Shown: positions 32,391 through 43,043 of the stretch, piece after piece
How the letters are laid out: every line of letters begins with the position of its first letter
Numbering within the stretch: the stretch's first letter is position 1
Origin: Tigriopus japonicus
Taxonomy: Eukaryota > Arthropoda > Copepoda > Harpacticoida > Harpacticidae
DNA length: 64,000 nucleotides
Assembly (NCBI GenBank): GCA_010645155.1
Contig: CM021317.1
Span: 12,239,263 to 12,303,262 of the forward strand
Direction of reading: 5' to 3'
The notes under the pieces: generated by a model
Seen by the model: the letters and a program-made list of their open reading frames with translations, nothing else
What the model was told of the DNA's origin: nothing
Databases searched by the model: none
Made by a program: the position numbers and the translations under genes

Positions 32391-32746
32391 CGGGAGGGCT
32401 CATTCGTCCCATGGGAGGGGCTCATTCGTCCCACGGGAGGGGCTCGTTCGTCCCATGGGAGGGGCTCATTCGTCCCACGGGAGGGGCTCATTCGTCCCAC
32501 GGGAGGGGCTCGTTCGTCCCACGGGAGGGGCTCATTCGTCCCACGGGAGGGGCTCGTTCGTCCCACGGGAGGGGCTCGTTCGTCCCACGGGAGGGGCTCG
32601 TTCGTCCCACGGGAGGGGCTCGTTCGTCCCACGGGAGGGGCTCGTTCGTCCTCCATTGAGGCTCCGTTCGTCCTCCATTGAGGCTCCGTTCGTCCTCCAT
32701 TGAGGCTCCGTTCATCCTCCATGGAGGCTTCTTCCTCCGTCGAGGC
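32391..32746. repeat. 22-bp minisatellite inside the TRIM
   Basis: About 16 tandem units of 22 bp. The first dozen follow GGGAGGGGCTCGTTCGTCCC and the last few follow CCTCCATTGAGGCTCCGTTC. Since 22 is not a multiple of 3, three units make a 22-residue peptide period, so long repetitive ORFs appear in several frames on both strands (32281-32703 and 32330-32797, for example). These are read as repeat artefacts, not genes. Confidence 0.9.
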
Positions 32747-32797
32747 TTTTTCGTTTTGTGACCAGGGGGCTTCCTTCCAATTGATCCTCGTCGCCAT

Positions 32798-32959
32798 TGA
32801 AACAACGTGAAATGCACGCAGAAATAATCAAAAAGATTGAAGGTGTGAAGCCCCCTGGCACATTTATTGGACTCTCTTGACTAGTACATTATCACAGCTA
32901 TTTATAGATTCGACTAGAAGAACGCACAGGCCAATTAAGGATTGGCCTGGGATGTATCA
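32798..32959. repeat. Right LTR-like repeat of the TRIM
   Basis: 162 bp, apparently identical to the left copy, followed by the AACGC target-site duplication. Confidence 0.82.
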
Positions 32960-32992
32960 AACGCGCATCGAGGTTTAAGGTGTACAAGAAGG

Positions 32993-35037
32993 CAGGGATA
33001 ACCTATATAATAGTATTAATACTGGATGCGAACTCGCGGAATTTCTCCGGCACGCAACCTCTGGTATGAGGCCGAGATTCGTAAACAAGAAGTACAAACG
33101 GCCATGTTGGGAGCGGAAAATCAAACGGAAATCGACCAAAATTCCAAAAGATAGTGCGCCAATCGGTGTTCCCTGTGTTTCAAGCGGGTCCAGCCAAGTC
33201 CTAGCCTTGGTAAAGGTCAACCCCACGCCCCAAAATCAGTCCGATGTTGGATTTCGAAGACATCCAGTTCACCCAAGAAAGAGTGAATGAAATAGTGAAT
33301 GAGTGACCACATCATGGAGTGCGAATGAACCTACAAAGGTGTCTAATCAACAAGATGACGATCAAAGTGATCAAATGAAATCTGATGACGAGGTTACCTG
33401 CAATAACCTTCGGAAGTGATAGCCCTATCTAAAGCAAAAAAACGAATATGGACCGGACTCCGAGCCTAAATTCTTCTTGCAAAAGGATTAAGAACCAACT
33501 TTCCCACGGACCAAAACGGGGAGTTTCTTTACGCTCTTCCATTGCACAACTTGAACAACAAAGAATATCTTACGATTCCTTGAATTATCAACAACAAAAT
33601 ATCGTTTTTTTTCCGAGCTCACATATCATCCGACTTGAACGTCTTATTAGTATCTTTGAACTTACAATTGAACCCATCCATCAATATTTAAGGTATTATC
33701 CTGAACTGAATTAACACATGCCAAACTTTGTATGAAATCAAGGTTGCTATAGATTGTGTCACCTTGGCATAATTTAATGTTCTATAAATGATGGTCCATT
33801 TTCGAATTTCCTTTATTGTATGGTTGTGTCTTTTAGTTCAGGATAATAAGGACAGGTTAGATATTCTTAAGTTGTGTGATGGACGAGTGCGATAAAACTC
33901 CCCGTTTTGATCCGGGTGAGAGTATGTGGGGAAAGTTGGTTCTTAATCTCTTTTCAAGAGGAATTTGCGTTCGGTCAATATGGAACAAAGAAAGAAGAAG
34001 TCCTCAGTGTCAAGAATTCGATCAAATGAAGAGCAAATTAGGATGACTTTGAAACCTATCAGGTGGACCTACTAGCAATGGATGAGCTCAATATTTTGAT
34101 CTGCCTTTCGAGTCAGTCAGCCCAAATTGGTGATCTGACATAGACTGTCAGACCCGAATTACATGGACCCACTCAAAGTCTTTAGAATGAAATGCTCCCA
34201 TCAAGATTGAATTGTGTGGATTTTTTCATTCAATCTGATTGTTAATTCCTGAACAAGGGGATCTAAGAAGACCAATCAAACATTATCAAGCCTGTAGAGC
34301 CTATCCCTGCAATGATAAGACATGATCCTCTGGTCCTGAAGGACCCTTAGCCCCAGTCTTGCGTGGTCCTGACCTTCTTGAGCCCCAAGATTTGAAATAT
34401 TTTCAATCAAATTCACAATCAAGGATTTAATCCTCTTGTTTTTCACTCATTTTGTCTCAAAGACGTTGTGATTGCCTTTGTTCCTATTCCAATCCGGATC
34501 AGATGGCTGATCTGATCCAGAACCCTCAAAAGTGCCCTTCAATGGTTATAGCCAACAACATCTCCAACTTGGACTCCATCTTGTTTCAAAATGAGACCAT
34601 TCTTGTTCTTTCATTTTCTTATGGAAATGGTTCCTGCGTTGTGGAGGTGTTGAAGAGGATGGAAGATGAGTAACACTCCAGATACCACCACAGATACTTC
34701 TGTTAAGCATTATTTCACTGAAGTTGGACTAATGAGTGAAGCAAGATTCCATCTACGTATTTTCCTCATCCTTATGAGGCCTAAAATCCTTTGGAGAGTT
34801 GAATGTCAAAAGTTCATGAGACTAGTAAAAAGAGTGCTGGGACTTCTAAAATCAAGGTGAAGAACATCCAGTCCACAAATATGAACACAAAAAGTTTGCG
34901 TGAATTCTTTGAAGACACATGTTCAACAGTTTTAGACGTTAATAAGGAATAAATGACGTTGTGTCAATATATAGCCTCGGCCTCATACCATTTTTTCAAA
35001 AATCGGAGTTCGTGTCCACCCCTTTCAGGGGTTCCTG
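32993..35037. mobile_element. 2.05-kb DNA transposon-like element (copy 2) with 7-bp TSD
   Basis: Inverted relative to copy 1 at 10517-12576. It begins CAGGGATAACC, ends GGGGTTCCTG and is flanked by AAGAAGG at 32986-32992 and 35038-35044. The uninterrupted site is present in S copies near 19820 and 30630, confirming both ends and the 7-bp duplication. ORFs 33066-33290, 33448-33714, 34452-34673 and 34666-34860 correspond to those of copy 1 and have no known domain. Confidence 0.82.
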
Positions 35038-35504
35038 AAGAAGGTTATCTTCCGGCACCCACTGTTTTGGTTAGCCTTGGCCTTCAAAGGCTATTAAGGT
35101 CAAACAGTATGCTTTCAAAGGTAAGCTGAGATCATGAGCGTCAATTTGGTAGTAAATAGTGCATAGGTAAAGTTGCCTCAAACAGGTCGAACCCAAGAAC
35201 CACAGAACAATGGAACCGACGTCTTGGGACCAATATGGCACATGCGCGTACTCTTTTATTACTATAGCGCTTTAGTTGATCTCATAAATAATGTGTAAAA
35301 CTCAAAAAGATGCAGAGACACTAATTCTTAAGAAACATTAGTTGTTATTCCCTTTATCTAGCCTTAATTTTGACTTTAACTAAATTTTGGAAGGGAGAAA
35401 AAAGTCGGAATCACGAACACTCGTAAATGGCTCTTCAGAAAAAAAATCGTTGTCTCTTAAATATTGAACTTGGGTGAAATTGCCTTTTCTGGCAGTTCAA
35501 GTCA

Positions 35505-37448
35505 TAGATATCTAGACCCTGGATGTCGTACGGACAATTGAGGTGCCCGCTTGGTTGGCTAGAGGAAGGAATGAAGCAAAGAAGCAAGTTTTTCATTTTT
35601 TGGTGTTGTTAGCTCATTCTTAATGATCCTGTTTAACTATGAACATAAAATTCTCCTATTTTCTTGTTGCATGAAATACTATCTAACCATTTTACCTGCT
35701 AAGGGGAAGGTTATTGTAGTCATATCTGCATCTTTCTTCCTGAATGGTTGATTTTAACCATGTGATTTTTTTGCTGCCAATCTATTATTTCTCATAATAT
35801 AGACAAGTTTGCAACAAATTATTTCCTGTTCCTTCTCATCTATTTTACAACGTGTTTGATAACATTGATTTATATATGTGTTTATTGAAGTATATTTTAA
35901 CAAGAAGTATTTCATTACATTTGCTTAATGCACTAGAATATATAACACTATATCCTTCCAGGGCATAGTTTCCCCTAATTTTTGTTGCATTTGTGGTCTA
36001 ATTCATCAGTGTTATTGTTTTCAGAGGATAGACAGTCTTTGCATTTATCCTTAAGTATTTTTCCAATCTTGGTGAAAGGAATAAAGGACTAAGAAATTTT
36101 CCTTGGAACAAATCAGAAGCACATCCTACTCACAAATGTATAAATGTTTTGAGAAACTATGATATTTATTGTCACAAAAACTAACATCAAAGTGGAATTT
36201 TTCAAAACCAAAGCTGGCTGACAATGATGTATCTTTTAATGTTCCGGAAAAGTTGATGAAACTTTAAACTTTGTGTGAAAAGGCTGTTTCAAAGTGAACT
36301 GGATTTGATAAATTGTCCAGGGCAATATGCAATTCTAGACAAATTCTGTTTAACAGCATTGGTCACCTTAACTTTTGACAAATACAACCAGCAAGTAAAA
36401 TGTATGAACAATGTAAAATAAAGAAAAAAGTTACAAATAAAGAAATGCTCAATGCAAATGGCAAGTGAATTGAAAGCACAAAATTTTGATCACTATGACA
36501 ATTCCATATTTTTGCACCTTTTAGGACTGCATAGTCCATTGCACAGATAAATTAAAACAAACACCTTTTGCTCCAATTTTTCTCATTTTTCTTCATCATA
36601 ACACCTTGGTGAGTGCAAACACCTTATGACTTGAAAGAGTTAACATAAAGACCTTAGAAAGCCAGTTCTTAGTGCCCTAAATATTTTTGGATTGTGTTTA
36701 ACAAATGTAGAGATAGGTTTCATTCTGCCAAACAAAATTGGTCATTAACTATGCAAGCCTTGTTGTGATGCATCCAAAAAAAGCAACCAAAGTGAGGTGC
36801 ATTGCAGCATATTGGTTATTCATACTTCAAATAAATCTAGATTTGCCTAACTTTGTATGCACTTCAGTAGATCTCAGTGAATGGAAACTCCTGAACATAT
36901 CTTTCAACACTTGTGTTTGTTGGTCATTGATGGCTGAAGTTCCCCACCACTCATAGAGCCCCTTTGGTCTCACCCTGGTGCCCACCACTTCACTTCACAC
37001 CCCTTCAAAAAAGTCTGAAGACCACATTTGACATGTTTTTTATGGATTTTTGTTTCCTGACGCTTTAAATTCAACCACAACCAGGAACAAACTGAAGTGC
37101 TTCCTTTATAGACAACTACTGGCATTGTCAAGGGTCACAAACATTTCGAGGGCAAGTCAAATTTCTAATCTTGTGTCATAGTATTTTGAGACAAGATTAA
37201 TGAGATAGACCCAAAACATACTATTCATTTGGAAATCATTATTTAATGTTCAATTATTGCACAACTTTGTCCATTCTTCTTTTTGAAAAACTAGTCTAGA
37301 TTGGGCTCAAGTCAAAATAAGTCTAACCCTGAACATCACTTGGGAAGCCAAATGAGGCTACAGTAAATGGGCTCAGAATTTTAGCCAACCAAGTGGTCGG
37401 AGAGGTTGGGCGAATCTGTTCCGTTAGTCGTCCACTCGAGACGTCCAT
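35505..37448. mobile_element. 1.94-kb element with 10-bp TSD (MULE-like)
   Basis: GTTCAAGTCA lies at 35495-35504 and 37449-37458, and the unbroken sequence is present in the left arm at about 19346-19355. The two ends share diverged inverted blocks, including CTTGGTTGGCTA (35550 and the reverse near 37391). A 9-10-bp duplication fits the MULE group. The interior is AT-rich without a supported gene; the ORF at 36738-36956 has no motif. Confidence 0.72.
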
Positions 37449-38159
37449 GTTCAAGTCAACTGTTTGGCAAATCAAATCCAATTAAGGTGAGGTTCATACA
37501 TGGTTTCAAACACGAGTTATTGACGATATAATTAGGTGTTCTGTTTCTTTTGAAACACCTAGTAGATGAGTCACAAATTGTTTTAGACTTGTTTTTTGTT
37601 CATTAATTACAAGTAGTCTACAAATTTAAAAGTGAAATTGCAGTCCAGGGAAGTGAAAAATATTTGACAGCTCCCAGAAATACAGAAGAGCGCCAAGATA
37701 TTGCTTTTCTTGAGTAAAAGCAGTTTTTGAGTATGTGAAATTTCTGCTCTGCACCAAAATCCATTTAAAATCCCAAACTAGTTCAAAGGCATTTTCTTAT
37801 GAGATCAATGTCAAGCGCCAAAATCATTGAAGAATGTGACAACCTCGTTTGTTAGGGTCGTTTTAGCTCAGTAGTTTCAGTAGTATTGGCTGATCTTTGA
37901 AACCTTGCATGAAAGATTCCTCAAACGGCTTGAACCCCTCTGAATAAAACAGAACATTTTGTGTTCAACTGTGTATGCATTTGGTATTGCATTTTTCAAG
38001 GAGTTTTTTTCCTGCAAAAGTATACTAGGTACTAACTCATCTACTTGAAATGAGAACGTCTTGGTACTATAACAGAAAATCAATTACGTTAATAATAATA
38101 ACAATAATCTTTATTGGAAGATTGTTTCTCATGGATACGGTACAATCGTAATGTCTGAA

Positions 38160-38392
38160 TAGAGGATTTTAAACCAAGCTTGAAAAATTCGCCAATAGAT
38201 GACGGGGAAGGTTGGGCAAGTAAAGAGAAAAGACTTGTGAGCCTAGTGGTCAAAAGCAGTTTTTGAGTATGTGAAATTTCTGCTCTGCACCAAAATACAT
38301 TTAAAATCCCAAACTAGTTAAATGGCATTTATGTGCCCCCTTTTTCATGCCATCTATTGGCGAATTTTTCAAGCTTGGTTCAAGATCCTCTA
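38160..38392. mobile_element. MITE Q, right arm copy
   Basis: Same 233-bp length and TIRs as 18138-18370. One TIR has a few substitutions (TTCAAGATCCTC in place of TTTAAAATCCTC). Confidence 0.8.
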
Positions 38393-38394
38393 TA

Positions 38395-39037
38395 GGGTCT
38401 CGGCCTCCTTTTGTTTTGAAATTCTTCACTAAAGTACGCTCAGAGGGTGACCAATTCTCGCCCCCAAGTGTAACAGCTTAGTGTGTAGAAACGGATTATT
38501 TTGCAAGAAAATAACTTTATTTGTTGTGAGAATCTTACAGACAATCCTAGAATAATTTACACATCCTAAAGATTGCAAAAACCCAACCCTAATTCACAAA
38601 ATGCAGCTTCTTGAATCGACGTTTTCTCAAGTCACCTTGCCATAAAAAAGTAGGACATTCTCCTGATTTCAATGCCATAATCTACACTTAAAATGGTTCT
38701 AGATCAGCAATTGGGGTTTTTAAAGCTCAATGTGAACGTATAAAGAAATAAAAAGGGTTGAAAAAATGAAATAAAAAAAGTTGCATCTCCCTGCCTTCCA
38801 ATTACCATTTAAAGGCTGCCAGGAAACAATTTCTTCAGGCTTGAATTATTGCTAACAATGTAGCAACTTAGGCTTAAACAGAATGTCTATTTAACAAAAA
38901 AATAAAACTGACACTAAAAAATCAACTAATTAATAAGTTACTGTCATAGTATTTCAGGACAAAAATGTGTGTCATCATAAATTTTGAGTAACATTTCTCA
39001 AGTATTAAAATGGGAAGTGAAGAAACGAATAAACAAC
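38395..39037. mobile_element. R-family repeat, partial inverted copy
   Basis: Starts GGGTCTCGGCCTCCTTTTGT and corresponds to the reverse complement of 17509-18135; it ends at the duplication breakpoint. Confidence 0.75.
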
Positions 39038-39186
39038 TCTAGCTTAGAAAGGAACCCAGTCAAAACGGTAGGTTGTGTGAGTAATTTCGTAACCTTGCGT
39101 CAATCTGAGAGGAGAAGGCATTGAAGGAAGTGAGATATATGATATGTGATATAAATGATATATGTGAGCCATATCGGGCCATGAAG

Positions 39187-39552
39187 GAACTGGTACGGTG
39201 CCAAAACTCGCCCATGAGTACGTGTGAAACCATCTCTCAAACAGAAAGCTAGTTCTTGTTACAAGGACAAACTTGGTTAGAAATCTGGATTGTTATTGGT
39301 GGTGTGACCCTAGCTTGAACTTGTAGTTCGGTCTTCAAGTTTCTTTCATTGATTGATCGTGTCTTTGAGTTCAAGGTAATCAGAGGACACGGGAGATATT
39401 CCATCGTGCAAACTGGGTTATGTTTGAGCTCGATGAAATTGCCCATTTAGACCCAGCAGGGAAATCTAGTTCTCATTGGTGGTTTGACGGTCGTCACCAT
39501 CAGAGATGGTTTCACACATCCTCGTGGGCGAGTTTCGGCACCGTACCAGTTC
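39187..39552. mobile_element. MITE, 366 bp, with about 55-bp TIRs
   Basis: The ends begin GAACTGGTACGGTGCC and continue through ACTCGCCCA and GTGTGAAACCATCTCT in inverted orientation. No coding capacity; target-site duplication not determined. Confidence 0.7.
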
Positions 39553-39807
39553 TAGATACAGTTTACAGATGAGGAAATAAAATGTAAATCTTGAAACATT
39601 TTGAACAGTTACACACATTTTACCATATTGTATAAACAAAACATGCAAATTGTTTTTACGTTTTACAAATGTATATTTAATATTATTGTAATCAGTGAGG
39701 CAAATTAGCCTCATGACCCCTTGGTCATGGTTAAAGTTTTCATGGCAAAGTTTATTTCTCCAAGTAATGTTCCCATTAGTAGAACTATTTTTGTTTAAGT
39801 ACACAAC

Positions 39808-40069
39808 CATGCATTCTTTAGAATTCAATTACTTATGTAGTGTAACGGGTTTTTCGTCTGATTTGTACAACTTTCTTTTACGTTTGTTGGACTTTTGGAC
39901 ACTTATGGACATCTTTTGGGGATTTTTGGACACCCTCTGGGGATTTTTGGACACCTTCTGGGTATTTTTGGACACTTTTGGACACCATTGGACACTTTTG
40001 GACACTTTTGGACACTTTTGGACACTAGGGTGTCCAAAATGCTCTCAATGTCGAAAAATGCCCACCCTG
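39808..40069. mobile_element. Y-family hAT-like end with GGACACTTTT repeats, copy 2
   Basis: Inverted copy of 21075-21297, ending GCCCACCCTG. The tandem array (about 39890-40030) is longer than in copy 1. The ORFs over it (39695-40135) are repeat-derived. Confidence 0.6.
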
Positions 40070-40321
40070 CGGCTGTTGTTGGGCACAGAATTGAAAAGAG
40101 TACGAGAAAATAAAAAAGGGAGAAATGTGGGGTAGCTGAAATCAAGAGGCAATGACTCTGAAAACGGGCGAGTGAACGATCATAGATGTTCTGGAATTTC
40201 AAGATCGGAACAGTCCGTCAAGTTCGAAAATTAACAAATCTATCTAGAAAACCAGGCAAGCACACTCTGAAGTAAACTAGCTAGTCAACTACCTAGCTTT
40301 GCCCTCAAAACATATGAGCTA

Positions 40322-41556
40322 GTAACTTATTGATTCGTTGATGTTTCAGTGACAGTTTTCTTTTTTTTTGTTGAAGAGACATTCTGTTTAAGCCTAAGTT
40401 TCTTCAGTTAGTGATGTGACTTGGGCAAGTAATGAGTCATCACAGACACCCCAAGCACAAGTTGTTGTCAAGCATTACTTGGGCAATACACCAATACACT
40501 TGGCAAGCTCAAGGAACATTGGAAGATGCAGTTGCCGGCAGTTGCTCTTAGAAGATTTCAGATGCTTGCAGTGTGACTTAGAAGAAAAGAATGTCAAGTT
40601 GCATTTTCAATGATCTTTTGACCTTAATAATTTAGCAATAAACAGTGGAAGTGAAACAAAAAATATTTTGATTTGGATAGCATTTGCAAAACCATGTTTT
40701 TTCTTTAGTTTCCGTTCTAAGCCACACATGAATACACTTTTCGGGCCAATCAAGAATGAGATTTAACAGTCACACTTGAGAACAAGCTCGGTCACTCAGA
40801 GTTGCTAGAAAAAAATATAAGATCCCAACTCTTTTTTTTTAAATATTCTCAAAAGCTTTTGCATTTCTCGATACAAAAGCTTTGAATTGTGTATTTTCAT
40901 CTAAAAATCCATCCTAACAAGGGCATGGGCCCTATTTCGCTGAAACTTTCTGGTTAATTGAAATTCTGATTCCTAGCAAATTTGGCAAACCTGTAAGGTG
41001 GGAAAAATACTTGTACAGGCACCCAAGTAGACCCAAGTTTCGGCAAGTCCAAGGTACTGTACCGGACCGCTTGCCCAAGCTCTTGTTTGCCTCCCATCAC
41101 TAGCTTCAGTGTTAGCAACAATTCAAGCCTGAAGAAATTTTTTCTTGACAGTCTTGACATGGTAATTGGAAGGCAATGGGATAAAATTTAAACATGTTCT
41201 TTTATTCATTCAACCATTTTTATTTCTTTTTATCTTCACATTGAGCCTTAAACCCCCCAAACTTTGAAAGTGTAAATCTTGGCATTGAATTCAGGAGAAT
41301 GTCCTACTTCTTTACAACAAGGTGACTTGAGAAAACGTTGATTCAAGAAGCTGCATTTTGTGAATTAGGGTTAGGTTTTTGCAATCTTTTGGATGTATAA
41401 ATTATTCTAGTCTTGTCTGTAAGATTCTCACCGGGAATAAAGTTATTTGCTTGCAAAAAAATCCGTTTCTACACACTAAGCTGTTTCACTTGAGGGCGGG
41501 AATCGGTCACCCTCTGAGCGTACTTTAGTGAAAAATTTCAAAACAGAAGGAGGCCG
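40322..41556. mobile_element. R-family repeat, copy 3, interrupted by a hAT element
   Basis: Follows 17590-18131 in direct orientation and ends GGAGGCCGAG at 41556. It is interrupted at 40409-41102. Confidence 0.7.
40409..41102. mobile_element. hAT-like element, 694 bp
   Basis: The ends are TAGTGATG(T/G)GA. Flanking 8-bp repeats TCTTCAGT (40401-40408) and GCTTCAGT (41103-41110) match at 7 of 8 positions. It splits R copy 3, whose sequence rejoins across it. The terminus resembles the 315-bp element at 13043. No transposase ORF. Confidence 0.72.
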
Positions 41557-42310
41557 AGTTATTGTCTGCTGTTTTTTAGCCGCCATTTTTTTGTTCTCGA
41601 TTATCAGATATTTTTTTGTCATCGGTGTTTCACCTAAAAAAAGGCGACCTTGTTTTAGGTCGAAATAAAATTCCCAAAAAGTTTTTTTGGGTCGGAATAA
41701 CGTGAAAAAACGTGTTTTTCTACATAAAATTTCTTCAAAATGCAAAACTAAGTTCAAAATGGGTTCCAAACACCAATAAAAGTTTTTTCGGAACAAAACG
41801 TCAGAACAAGGTCTTTTTTTAAGTTTTATGTTAAAACTTTTTATCCTTGCTTTACTGATCATATACCTGGTATATGAACTATCTAGTTTCTAAGCAAGGA
41901 AGATGGTTTTCATAATGTGATTTTTCGAATTTTTAGAATGCAATCTCTCTAAATTATTTTTATAATAAATCACGTCTTTGTATTTTTGTCAAACAGTAAA
42001 AAGTCTCCTTCCTATCTTTTAGGAATTACATCAGTTGGAAATTTGCACACCTCGCTCGATCAAATTCAAACAATCACATCGGAAACTGAAATGTGACGAA
42101 TGGTCTCTCTATTTTCAATCTTTTTTTTACTTTTACATCTATTTAACAGTGCTCAAGTTGCTCTCAAACACTGAATTTAGCCTTTTTTTGAGAGACTTTG
42201 AGACTTTTTTAGCCCAGGTTTTGGTGAAAACGACCGATAGTTTATCCTGAACCTGAGGAATATAATTTCATGACATCGATGTGCCTTGGGAATATTTTAT
42301 GGGGGAATTT
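41557..42310. other. Unassigned stretch
   Basis: The 128-codon minus-strand ORF at 41476-41862 overlaps the end of the R repeat and has no domain. Nothing else is recognised. Confidence 0.35.
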
Positions 42311-42538
42311 TGGTACTAGTGTCGGAAGGTTGAGCCTCGCAGGCCGGTGAAGCCAGCTATCACATCATCCAAATCATTTCCGAAAGGCAATTTCAAGTCC
42401 GGGATCAGAATGGTTCTCCGTCTGTGGGTGTGGATTAACGTCTAAAAGTTTCCTTGAGAAAGGTCGGGGAGGAGAATCGAACGTGGGACCTCTCTCACTA
42501 TAGGAACCTGCGCCAACCACGACACTACGTCTCGTTCC
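42311..42538 (-). mobile_element. tRNA-derived SINE (second family), copy 3
   Basis: Minus-strand copy with the B-box region altered (ACGTTCGATTC) and without a poly-A tail. It is the most diverged of the three and probably the oldest. Confidence 0.85.
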
Positions 42539-43043
42539 CTGTGTTTGTCTATTTCCGCTAAAATCATGACATGAAAGTACCAACACCAAAATAATATAGA
42601 TTTTTACCTAAAATACACTTGAAAAAAAATATATAGATATTTGAAACAGAATAGGTCAGTACAGTCATCATGACTGCACTAATTTATAAATTGATGGAAA
42701 TCTACTGGCCAGGTGTGGCTTTGTATTTTGGTCGATTTTAATGTTTGTCTAAGGACAACATCCAATGTAAACAAAATGAATTATTGAACATTTACAGAAT
42801 TTCACAAAAAAAGGACTGAGCACGTACCAAAATGTTCTTTATATAGAAATTCAATTGCAATTATCAGAACTACGTAATTTTAGTTTGTTTTAGTTAAAAA
42901 TAGACATTATTTTACCTGTTGTGGCGAAACATACAAAATTGACCATAATTTTGATGTCAGTCCATGAAACTTGTGCATTTGGTTGGACCTCAACCAATGG
43001 TTTGACATCAATGAGTGGTACGAGTCTCGATCCAGTAAAAGGT
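42539..43043. other. Unassigned AT-rich stretch
   Basis: No gene or repeat recognised. Confidence 0.35.

Larger units (their letters stand above)
32137..32959. mobile_element. TRIM-like LTR element with internal minisatellite
   Basis: Two 162-bp direct repeats (32137-32298 and 32798-32959) look identical by eye. They begin TGAAACAACG and end ATGTATCA, the TG..CA rule of LTRs. The 5-bp duplication AACGC flanks the element at 32132-32136 and 32960-32964. The internal part is only 499 bp and has no gag or pol. Directly after the left LTR comes GGTGTCC, which could be a diverged primer-binding site; no clear polypurine tract precedes the right LTR. It splits the right S repeat. Identical LTRs imply a recent insertion. 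Confidence 0.82.
30400..35272. mobile_element. S-family DNA element with long TIRs, composite
   Basis: Both ends read GCGCTATA(A/GTA)ATAAAAGAG, next to TA on both sides. Inverted similarity continues inward for roughly 650 bp (30400-31060 against 31670-32136 plus 32965-32992 plus 35038-35272). Without its insertions the element is about 2.0 kb with a short unique centre. No transposase is seen. The TIRs contain a CTGGCAGCCCTG motif (30892-30903) and its mirror at 31899. A TA target and long TIRs suggest a Tc1/mariner-type foldback element. Confidence 0.7.
30337..37562. mobile_element. V-family MITE, copy 2, split by nested insertions
   Basis: The left end CCGGGTGATGCATAAGTAAC (30337-30397), the middle (35275-35504) and the right end (37459-37562) together make one V element in inverted orientation to copy 1. 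TA flanks both outer ends. It is interrupted by S (30400-35272) and by the 10-bp-duplication element (35505-37448). Confidence 0.75.
31970..39037. repeat. Right arm of the large inverted duplication
   Basis: The reverse complement of 17509-20010 once three later insertions are removed (32137-32959, 32993-35037, 35505-37448). It contains the S end, V, the shared spacer, MITE Q and part of R. The outer breakpoint is at CGAATAAACAAC, ending at 39037. Confidence 0.85.

Noticed and set aside
32391..32746. CRISPR-like array
   Set aside because: Units are contiguous 22-mers without unique spacers, and the genome is eukaryotic.
32281..32817. Long repetitive ORFs across the minisatellite (140-155 codons)
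   Set aside because: They are open on both strands in several frames because the 22-bp unit lacks stops; no independent coding evidence.
39695..40135. ORF of 146 codons with repeated 'FLDTFW/FGHF' peptides
   Set aside because: Derives from the GGACACTTTT tandem repeats at a transposon end; not a protein repeat family.
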